From NCBI GenBank assembly GCA_934755305.1, contig CAKVLD010000051.1:1-20941 (forward strand): a stretch of DNA of 20,941 bases, written 5' to 3'. Of the stretch, positions 1 through 5,987 are shown piece after piece (within the stretch, counting starts at the first letter, position 1; every line of letters starts with the position of its first letter). The position numbers and the translations under genes were made by a program. Source of the stretch: an uncultured Clostridium sp. (lineage in GTDB: Bacteria; Bacillota; Clostridia; Clostridiales; Clostridiaceae). Below the pieces are notes generated by a model. The model did not search any database. It was not told where the DNA came from and worked only from the letters and a program-made list of their open reading frames with translations.

Positions 1-1
1 A

Positions 2-292
2 AAGCCACTATTTCTATCAAAAGATAAATATAATTCAGGTTGTGGTTGGCCAGCTTTTACAAGACCTATTAATAATGGATATATAGAAGAAAAAAATGAT
101 TTTAGTCATGGAATGATAAGAACTGAAGTTAGAAGTAAACATTCAAATAGTCACTTAGGTCATGTATTTAATGATGGACCAAAGGAACTAGGAGGTTTAA
201 GATATTGCATTAATTCTGCTTCCCTTGAATTTATTCCTAAAGAAGATATGATAGAAAGAGGATATGAAGAATATATTAAGTTTTTAGATTAA
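2..292 (+). CDS. msrB: Peptide-methionine (R)-S-oxide reductase MsrB, 3' part (5' end outside window)
   Basis: Reduces methionine-R-sulfoxide in proteins back to methionine with thioredoxin-type electrons, in the cytoplasm. The 96 visible residues read through from the window edge and hold the MsrB core: CGWPAF near the start, the SHLGHVFNDGP stretch, and RYCINSASLEF, whose cysteine is the expected catalytic residue. The CxxC that in zinc-binding MsrB proteins lies just before the HLGHVF stretch (for example RCAQC in E. coli) is replaced by RSKHSN, so this is the zinc-free type. The start lies upstream, so I cannot tell a single-domain MsrB from an MsrA-MsrB fusion, which is common in clostridia. 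A strong terminator follows directly and separates it from the next operon. Family assignment is firm. Confidence 0.93.
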   Translation, partial: KPLFLSKDKYNSGCGWPAFTRPINNGYIEEKNDFSHGMIRTEVRSKHSNSHLGHVFNDGPKELGGLRYCINSASLEFIPKEDMIERGYEEYIKFLD

Positions 293-294
293 AG

Positions 295-320
295 TCACCT
301 AAGTTTTAGGTGATTTTTTT
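295..320 (+). terminator. Rho-independent terminator after msrB
   Basis: An 8-bp perfect stem (TCACCTAA / TTAGGTGA) with a 3-nt loop is followed by seven T. It starts 3 nt after the msrB stop codon. Confidence 0.88.
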
Positions 321-336
321 GAAATAAGTTAATAAT

Positions 337-396
337 TTGACTTGAATCACATTTTTATAATTGTAAAACATATATAATGAGCACATAGATAAGAAA
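337..396 (+). promoter_or_regulatory. FNR/CRP-class promoter of the reductase-gapN operon
   Basis: A TTGA-N6-TCAC imperfect palindrome (337-350) lies upstream of a perfect TATAAT (373-378), and there is no good -35 box at normal spacing. With a start site about 7 nt past the -10 box (near 385) the palindrome centres at about -41.5, the class II activation position of FNR/CRP proteins. The same arrangement with the same 36-nt offset stands before the flavodoxin gene (9020-9079), and 21 of 24 bases from the -10 box onward are identical there. The site and spacing are seen directly; activation by the nearby Crp/Fnr protein is inferred. Confidence 0.75.
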
Positions 397-429
397 AACA
401 GAAGACAAAGTCTTAGGAGGATAATAAAT

Positions 430-1188
430 ATGACAAATAATAATCTAAGCTGGAAAGGCTTTAAAGAATGTACAGTTTCAAAAATAGTGCAAGAAGATGA
501 AAATGTAAAATCATTTTATTTAAATTTTGATGATAAAAGTAAAATGCCTGAGTTTATACCAGGACAATTTATAGCAATAAAGATTAAAAATGAAGATGGA
601 AGTTATTCAAGAACTAGACAATATACTTTATCTTTAGATCATAATTATGATTTTTATAGAATAAGTGTAAAAAGAGAAGCAGATGGTGAAATAAGTAAAA
701 GATTATGTGATGAAATAAAAGAAGGAGATCACATAGAAATAACAATGCCTATGGGTAAGTTTGTTTTAAAGGATAGTGATAAACCATTAGTCTTATTAGG
801 TGGAGGAATTGGAGTTACACCAATGCTTACAATGGCATATGCATGTAATGAAAATGAAAGAGAAATTAACTTTATTTATAGTATACCAAATGCAAAGAAT
901 CATAGCTTTAAAGAAGAAATAGAAAAGTTAACTAAAGAAAAGAATATGAAAACAACTATTTTCTATACAAGACCTTTAGATACTGAAAAATGTGGAGAAG
1001 ACTATGATGTTAAAGGTAGAATGACAAAGGAATGGATGGATGAAAACTTACCTAAGGATGGAGAATTCTATTTCTGTGGTCCAAATCCATTTATGAAAAA
1101 TATCTATCATAACTTAATAGAACTTGGAATAAATAAGGAACAAATAAATTATGAATTATTTGGGCCAGGAGCAGATATAACTAAATAA
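430..1188 (+). CDS. FAD/NAD(P)-binding oxidoreductase, flavohemoprotein-reductase type without globin
   Basis: A 252-residue soluble flavoprotein reductase of the ferredoxin-NADP+ reductase superfamily. The N-terminal half is an FAD-binding barrel with the RQYTL motif (R63-L67), followed by a YRISVKRE segment very like the reductase part of flavohemoglobin Hmp. The C-terminal half is the NAD(P)-binding fold with GGGIGVTPM (124-132) and FCGP (215-218), ending in the YELFGPG stretch also typical of Hmp. There is no globin domain and no plant-type [2Fe-2S] domain, so electrons must leave to a separate partner. The flavodoxin at 9126, which has a matching promoter, is an attractive but unproven partner. 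AGGAGG ends 9 nt before the ATG. It is first gene of an operon with gapN (36-nt gap). Substrate and NADH/NADPH preference cannot be read from sequence. Confidence 0.85.
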   Translation: MTNNNLSWKGFKECTVSKIVQEDENVKSFYLNFDDKSKMPEFIPGQFIAIKIKNEDGSYSRTRQYTLSLDHNYDFYRISVKREADGEISKRLCDEIKEGDHIEITMPMGKFVLKDSDKPLVLLGGGIGVTPMLTMAYACNENEREINFIYSIPNAKNHSFKEEIEKLTKEKNMKTTIFYTRPLDTEKCGEDYDVKGRMTKEWMDENLPKDGEFYFCGPNPFMKNIYHNLIELGINKEQINYELFGPGADITK

Positions 1189-1224
1189 AACAAAAGAAAA
1201 ATAAAATTAGGGAGAGGAAACTTT

Positions 1225-2685
1225 ATGTTAAATAATATAAAATCAGAAAATAATACATATAAAAATTTAGTAAATGGAGAATGGATAGAAAGCAAAACTG
1301 GAAATTTTATAGACGTATATTCTCCAATAGATAATTCTTTAGTAGGAAAGGTTCCAGCAATGACTAAAGAAGAAGTAGATGCTGCTATACATAGTGCAAA
1401 GGAAGCACAAAAGGAATGGAGAAATAAAAATTTAAATGAAAGAGCGGATATTCTTTATAAAGCAGCTGATTTATTAGTAAAAAATGTAGATACAATAGCT
1501 AATATTATGATGCTGGAAATAGCAAAGGATCTTAAAAGTTCAAAATCAGAAATATTAAGAACAGCAGATTTTATAAGATTTACTGCTGAAAGTGCTAAGA
1601 ATTTATCTGGTGAAAGTTTACCAGGAGATAGCTTCCCAGGATTTAAGAATAATAAGGTATCAATTATAAAGAGAGAACCTCTTGGTGTAGTTCTTGCAAT
1701 TTCACCTTTCAATTATCCTGTAAACTTAGCAGCTTCAAAGATAGCACCTGCTATAGTAATTGGAAATTCAGTTATTTTAAAACCTGCTACTCAAGGAAGT
1801 ATATGTGGACTTTACTTAGCAAAAATATTTGAAATGGCAGGAGTTCCAAAAGGTGTACTAAATACTGTTACAGGTAGAGGTAGTGAAATAGGAGATTATA
1901 TTACTACTCATGAAGATATAAACTTTATTAACTTTACTGGAAGTACACAAATAGGTACTAGAATTTCTCAAAAAACTACTATGGTTCCTTTATTGATGGA
2001 ACTTGGTGGAAAGGATGCAGCTATAGTTTTAGAAGATGCAGATTTAGATTTAGCAGCTAAAAATATTGTACAAGGTGCCTTTTCATATTCAGGACAAAGA
2101 TGTACAGCAGTAAAAAGAGTTCTTGTAGTTAAAAATGTTGCAGACAAGTTACTAGATAGGATAAAGTTAGAGATGGAAAAACTAGTTGTAGGAAGTCCTT
2201 TAGATAAGGAAGCTTTAGATGTAGTACCTTTAATAGATAATAAATCAGCAGATTTTGTACAAGGTTTAATAGATGATTCAATTAAAAAAGGAGCTACAGT
2301 TGTTATAGGAAATAAGAGAGATGGAAATCTAATTTATCCAACATTATTAGACAATGTAACTCTTGATATGAATGTAGCGTGGGAGGAACCATTTGGACCA
2401 GTATTGCCTATTATAAGAGTTGATAATAAAGATGAAGCTATAAAAATAGCTAATGATTCAGAATATGGATTACAAAGTTCTGTATTTACAGAAAATATTA
2501 ATGAAGCTTTCTATGTAGCAGAAAAACTTGAAGTAGGTACTGTTCAAGTAAATAATAAAACTGAAAGAGGACCAGATCACTTCCCATTTTTAGGAGTTAA
2601 ATCTTCTGGTATAGGAACTCAAGGTATTAGATATTCAATAGAATCAATGTCTAGACCTAAGGCTATTGTACTTAATTTAAGATAG
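1225..2685 (+). CDS. gapN: NADP-dependent glyceraldehyde-3-phosphate dehydrogenase, non-phosphorylating
   Basis: Oxidises glyceraldehyde-3-phosphate directly to 3-phosphoglycerate, yielding NADPH and bypassing the ATP-forming step of glycolysis; a main NADPH source in several clostridia. At 486 residues it has full aldehyde dehydrogenase length. Catalytic residues are all visible: N163 in SPFNYPVN, the general base E259 in MELGGKDA, and nucleophile C293 in SGQRCTAVKR. The spacing of E259 and C293 (34) equals that of E250/C284 in the Streptococcus mutans enzyme. The C-terminal NNKTERGPDHFPFLG segment is characteristic of GapN rather than other aldehyde dehydrogenases. GGGAGAGG precedes the ATG. 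It is second in the operon with the flavin reductase, and followed by a hairpin terminator. Sharing an FNR-type promoter suggests redox control. Confidence 0.93.
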   Translation: MLNNIKSENNTYKNLVNGEWIESKTGNFIDVYSPIDNSLVGKVPAMTKEEVDAAIHSAKEAQKEWRNKNLNERADILYKAADLLVKNVDTIANIMMLEIAKDLKSSKSEILRTADFIRFTAESAKNLSGESLPGDSFPGFKNNKVSIIKREPLGVVLAISPFNYPVNLAASKIAPAIVIGNSVILKPATQGSICGLYLAKIFEMAGVPKGVLNTVTGRGSEIGDYITTHEDINFINFTGSTQIGTRISQKTTMVPLLMELGGKDAAIVLEDADLDLAAKNIVQGAFSYSGQRCTAVKRVLVVKNVADKLLDRIKLEMEKLVVGSPLDKEALDVVPLIDNKSADFVQGLIDDSIKKGATVVIGNKRDGNLIYPTLLDNVTLDMNVAWEEPFGPVLPIIRVDNKDEAIKIANDSEYGLQSSVFTENINEAFYVAEKLEVGTVQVNNKTERGPDHFPFLGVKSSGIGTQGIRYSIESMSRPKAIVLNLR

Positions 2686-2726
2686 TTACTATATAAAATA
2701 GAATATTTATTAAAAAATTACTATTA

Positions 2727-2769
2727 AATAGACTTTATCTATAGTTGCTAGGATAAAGTCTATTATTTT
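2727..2769 (+). terminator. Terminator after gapN
   Basis: A perfect 13-bp stem (2727-2739 with 2752-2764) and a 12-nt loop follow gapN by about 40 nt. The T-run after it is short and interrupted (ATTTTG), so termination may be incomplete and some transcripts could reach the regulator gene. Confidence 0.7.
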
Positions 2770-2844
2770 GTGCAAAAAATTAATTTGATTAAAAATATGA
2801 TATAATATATAAATATATACTATTTTAATAGGAGAAAGAGTAAA

Positions 2845-3549
2845 ATGAACACTAGTAAATGTAAAAATTGCAATAAAAGGCTTTGTGCCGCTAAGATTCC
2901 TGTATTTACCAACCTGGATTGTGCTGAGTTAGAAGAAGTAGTACAAGTAATTAATCATAGAATATATAATAAACACGATATAATTTTTAATGAAGGAGAG
3001 ATAGTTAATAGTTTCTATTTTGTTAATGAAGGAAAAATAAAATTATATAAATATAATAAAGATGGTAAGGAACAAATACTTCATATATTATCTGATGGAG
3101 ATTTCTTTGGGGAACTTAATCTTTTTACAGAAGGTGAATATAAGTTTAATGCTGAAGCTATAGAAAAAACTAAAGTTTGTTCCTTAACAAAAGAAAATTT
3201 TAGAAACATAGTATTAAAAAATCCTGAAATTTCAATTAAGATGATGGAAAGTCTAGGTGAAAGACTATCTGTTATAGAAAATTTAGCACAAAATTTATCA
3301 ACTAATGATATTGATGCTAGAATAGCATATCTTCTTATTAATTTAATGGACAAATATTCTGAAATTAAAGAAGGTGTGAAAATTATTAATCTACCACTTT
3401 CTCGTGAAGATATGGCTAATTATATTGGTGTTACAAGAGAAACTATAAGTAGAAAGTTAAAGAAGTTTGAGTTAGAAGGTATTATAAATATTATAGGTAC
3501 TAAAAATATAAAAATATTAGATGAAGAAAGTTTAAGAGATTATTTATAA
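2845..3549 (+). CDS. Crp/Fnr family regulator with FNR-type cysteines
   Basis: A 234-residue DNA-binding regulator: cyclic-nucleotide-binding-type beta-barrel (about 20-130), dimer helix (about 130-155) and C-terminal winged helix. The N-terminus has C6-x2-C9-x4-C14, and C112 sits in KVCSL, which lines up with C122 of E. coli FNR (ligands C20, C23, C29, C122). These four cysteines could hold an oxygen- or NO-sensitive [4Fe-4S] cluster; C26 is a fifth. The recognition helix reads TRETISRKL, with E199-x-x-S202-R203 matching E209/S212/R213 of FNR, the residues that read TTGA half-sites. TTGA-N6-TCAC sites lie before the operon immediately upstream and before the flavodoxin gene. GGAGAAAG precedes the ATG. 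A TATAAT (2801-2806) stands upstream without a clear -35 box. Family is certain; cluster binding and targets are inferred. An HcpR-like role (nitrosative stress) is an alternative. Confidence 0.9.
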   Translation: MNTSKCKNCNKRLCAAKIPVFTNLDCAELEEVVQVINHRIYNKHDIIFNEGEIVNSFYFVNEGKIKLYKYNKDGKEQILHILSDGDFFGELNLFTEGEYKFNAEAIEKTKVCSLTKENFRNIVLKNPEISIKMMESLGERLSVIENLAQNLSTNDIDARIAYLLINLMDKYSEIKEGVKIINLPLSREDMANYIGVTRETISRKLKKFELEGIINIIGTKNIKILDEESLRDYL

Positions 3550-3598
3550 CATAAAAAAGTTTGAAGGGTTACTCATAGTATTCCTTCTTTTTTTATGT
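3549..3598. terminator. Terminator after the Crp/Fnr gene
   Basis: A long imperfect hairpin pairs ACATAAAAAA with the T-run and ATGT at its 3' side, with an inner GAAGG/CCTTC stem (3563-3567 with 3583-3587). The A-run and T-run on the two arms make it usable in both directions. Confidence 0.7.
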
Positions 3599-3694
3599 CA
3601 TTTAATTTTCCACTAAATATATTAAGCATTATAAATTGTAAGAACTTTAATTATATGTTAGTATTATAGATATTAATAGAATACGGGGGACTTT

Positions 3695-4012
3695 ATGGAA
3701 GAATTATTAGTTAATTATGATGATTTTGTAAAAGCTTTAACTAGTATATCAAATCTTATCGAAAATTCATTAGAAATACAAAAGGAAATTACAGAAACTA
3801 ATGAAAATTTGAAAAGTAAGTGGGTAGGAAAGAGTAGTTCTGCTTTTTTTAGGGAAAGTGAAAATATATTAAATACCTTTAGTGATTATATAGAAGGTTT
3901 AGGTATATTAGGAGAAGATCTTCAGGTGGCTTTAGAAAGTTTTTCAGAGGCAGATTCTAAGTCAGCTGAAAATGCACTTAAAATGCTTGAAGATGTTACA
4001 GTACAAAAGTAA
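3695..4012 (+). CDS. WXG100-family protein, first of the toxin operon
   Basis: A 105-residue, all-helical small protein with the W43-V44-G45 turn of WXG100 (ESAT-6-like) proteins between two amphipathic helices, and a Shine-Dalgarno GGGGGA. WXG100 proteins are substrates or helical partners for type VII secretion; in LXG/ESX toxin loci they pair with the toxin N-terminus and act as export partners. It opens a tight operon of six genes ending in a toxin and its immunity protein, which supports the partner role. No ATG alternative competes. Upstream (3599-3694) I see AT-rich sequence but no confident promoter. No type VII secretion apparatus gene (EssC, EssB, EsaA types) lies in the window. The family call rests on size, helicity, motif and context. 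Confidence 0.75.
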   Translation: MEELLVNYDDFVKALTSISNLIENSLEIQKEITETNENLKSKWVGKSSSAFFRESENILNTFSDYIEGLGILGEDLQVALESFSEADSKSAENALKMLEDVTVQK

Positions 4013-4033
4013 AAAATAAGGGGGAATGTATTT

Positions 4034-4384
4034 TTGTGTGCTAGTAGCTCAAAACTTAAAAGATTAAAAAGAGATAAGAGCAAGGTAAAGGATGGAAAAA
4101 GGAAATGTATCAATGCTCAAAATAATAGTGAATTAACAGATTCACTAAGGAATAATATTAAAAATAAGATGAATTATGCAATTACTACTAATAATAGTGA
4201 AGCTTTAATTAATAGAATTTCAAAATGGAACAATAATGTTACTTCAGATCTTAATAATACTAAATCTCTAATTAACTCTTTGATAGATAAAATTGAAGAT
4301 GATATTAGGGAAGAGGAAGATAGAATAAGACGTGAAGAAGAAAGAAAAAGGAGAGAAGAGAGAAAAAAAGCAAAAGATAATTAA
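4034..4384 (+). CDS. Small, highly charged helical protein (possible DUF5082/YwqH-like secretion partner)
   Basis: A 116-residue protein starting at TTG, with GGGGG 9 nt upstream; no in-frame ATG lies before residue 46, so TTG is the likely start. The first 30 residues are very basic (KLKRLKRDKSKVKDGKRK), the middle is an Asn-rich helical stretch, and the C-terminus (about 85-116) is a run of alternating acidic and basic residues (EEEDRIRREEERKRREE), expected to form a single long helix or coiled coil. It lacks a W-x-G turn. Its place after a WXG100 gene and before a toxin resembles the ywqH position in the Bacillus ywqHIJ locus, where DUF5082 and DUF5344 proteins accompany the LXG toxin. That kinship is suggested by context and helix pattern only. 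Confidence 0.55.
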   Translation: MCASSSKLKRLKRDKSKVKDGKRKCINAQNNSELTDSLRNNIKNKMNYAITTNNSEALINRISKWNNNVTSDLNNTKSLINSLIDKIEDDIREEEDRIRREEERKRREERKKAKDN

Positions 4385-4402
4385 TAAACAAGGGGAAAGG
4401 TT

Positions 4403-5671
4403 ATGGAAGACAAGTTAGAGATAAGCGATATACTGCTTAAATATAATAAACTTGACATGGCATTAGAGGTTTTGGAAGAAGTAAGAGAGAATTTTCCTAA
4501 CAGTAAAGAAGTTTTATTTAGAATTTCAAAAGTATATGAGAAAAAAGGCTTTTATGATCAAGCTTTAGATATATTACATAAGGTCAAACTTTTAGAACCT
4601 AAAAATGGAGAAACTTATTTTAAAATGGCTACCATATATCAAATGAAGGAAGACTTAGGAAAATGTTATGAAAATTTAAGCCTTGCTTTAAATAATGGCT
4701 TTAGTAGTGAGAAAGTATTTTATTATAAGGGATTAGTAAAGGAATCTTTAGTTAAGTTTAATGAAGCTATATATGAATATACTAAAGCTTTAAGAAAAAA
4801 TAATGGATATTTAGAAGCTAGATATAGGAAGTATTCAGTATACATGAAACTTAATATGATAGAAGAAGCTAAGGTAACTTTAGATGAAATGATTAAATAT
4901 AACGGATATGTATACGATGGTTATAATTTAAGAATTATTCTTGCTTTAAAGGAAAATAACAATAAGGAAGCATATAAATTTTTACAAAAGGCTCAAAGTA
5001 TTTTTAATGATTATTCACCATTAAAATTAGATTTTGTAAAATATTATATTCAAGAAAAACAGTATAAAGAAGCTTTAAACATAATAGATACAATTTCAGA
5101 TGAAGATGGGTATTATGAAGATTTTATGATTATAAAATCAAGAATACTATGTCTTCAAGAAAATAATGAAGAGGCTATTGAATTATTAAATGATTATAAA
5201 GTATATAATGAAGAAAACTTAGAAATGATATTTTTATTATCATTGTTAAATTACAAAGTGGGAAATGTAACTGAATCAATTAAAAATATAGAGATTATTA
5301 ATAATTCTGATGAATTAACTAGTGAATATAGTAAGTTAGCTCTTATCTTAAAAGGATATGTTTATAAATATAACAAAGAATTTGATAAAGCTATAGAACA
5401 TTTTAAAAATGTGTATAATATTTTTAGAATACAAAATTTAAGTGATCCTTATAATACAAGTACATTATTTTTAAGAATTTTAACGCTTATAGAAGCAAAT
5501 GAATTTGATAAATGCCAAGTTCTAATTAATGGGTTAGAAAGATTAGAACCTGTAAAGTTTAATAGTGAAGTTAAAGATTTAAGAGAATTAATTTCAATAA
5601 AAAAGAATAAAAATTCTCAAGATATTACTGATGAAAAGGAAATATTAATTAACATTTTTAGTAAAAGGTAG
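4403..5671 (+). CDS. TPR-repeat protein within the toxin operon
   Basis: A 422-residue cytoplasmic protein with no signal peptide or membrane segment, built from tetratricopeptide-like helix pairs. The clearest units are at about 14-115 (ALEVLEEVRENFPNSKEV, QALDILHKVKLLEPKNGETY, then KCYENLSLALNNG) and 110-150 (FNEAIYEYTKALRKNNGYLEA). Weaker units continue to about 390, including KALNIID-like and KAIEHFKNVY segments. TPR arrays bind peptides or helices of partner proteins. It starts 19 nt after the preceding gene and ends 10 nt before the second WXG100 gene, so it is co-transcribed with the toxin set. It may serve as chaperone or docking factor for the WXG100 proteins or the toxin, but nothing in the sequence proves this. 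I do not recognise it as a standard member of LXG loci. The fold call is firm, the role is open. Confidence 0.8.
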   Translation: MEDKLEISDILLKYNKLDMALEVLEEVRENFPNSKEVLFRISKVYEKKGFYDQALDILHKVKLLEPKNGETYFKMATIYQMKEDLGKCYENLSLALNNGFSSEKVFYYKGLVKESLVKFNEAIYEYTKALRKNNGYLEARYRKYSVYMKLNMIEEAKVTLDEMIKYNGYVYDGYNLRIILALKENNNKEAYKFLQKAQSIFNDYSPLKLDFVKYYIQEKQYKEALNIIDTISDEDGYYEDFMIIKSRILCLQENNEEAIELLNDYKVYNEENLEMIFLLSLLNYKVGNVTESIKNIEIINNSDELTSEYSKLALILKGYVYKYNKEFDKAIEHFKNVYNIFRIQNLSDPYNTSTLFLRILTLIEANEFDKCQVLINGLERLEPVKFNSEVKDLRELISIKKNKNSQDITDEKEILINIFSKR

Positions 5672-5680
5672 GTTAAAGTA

Positions 5681-5965
5681 ATGGATTTTAAAATAGAAAT
5701 GGAAGCTATAGATGAGGCCATTACTGTATACGATAAAGCAATAGGGGAATTGAAAAATAATCTAAATTCTTTAAATTCTGGTTTGTCAGGAATTAAAGGA
5801 GATGGATGGAAGGGTAAAGCTAAGGATAGCTTTATGACAATTAAATATGGACAGTGGGAAAAAGGATTAAAAGAACATATATCAAGATTAGAATTTTTAA
5901 ATAGTATGCTAAAGGATGCTAGAGAGAAACTAGATGCTTTGGTAACTGAAGGGGAACAAATATAG
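5681..5965 (+). CDS. Second WXG100-family protein, directly before the toxin
   Basis: A 94-residue two-helix protein with W43-K44-G45 in the turn (GDGWKGKAKDSF), the hallmark of WXG100 proteins; helices of about 35 residues lie on each side. It resembles YwqI/DUF5344-type partners in size and position, ahead of the toxin gene. The Shine-Dalgarno sequence AGGTTAAAG is modest, and the start is only 10 nt after the TPR gene, so translation may be coupled. The expected job is to bind the helical N-terminus of the toxin and guide the complex to a type VII secretion machine. Together with the protein at 3695 it gives the locus two W-x-G proteins, in line with the multi-partner design of LXG systems. 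The exact pairing is unknown. Confidence 0.8.
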   Translation: MDFKIEMEAIDEAITVYDKAIGELKNNLNSLNSGLSGIKGDGWKGKAKDSFMTIKYGQWEKGLKEHISRLEFLNSMLKDAREKLDALVTEGEQI

Positions 5966-5987
5966 GATAAGTTAGGGGGATAACCTT

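Noticed and set aside
2785..2806. TTGATT and TATAAT before the Crp/Fnr gene as a promoter or autoregulatory FNR site
   Set aside because: Spacing of 10 bp is too short for a promoter, and the second half-site (TCAA/TCAC) is missing.
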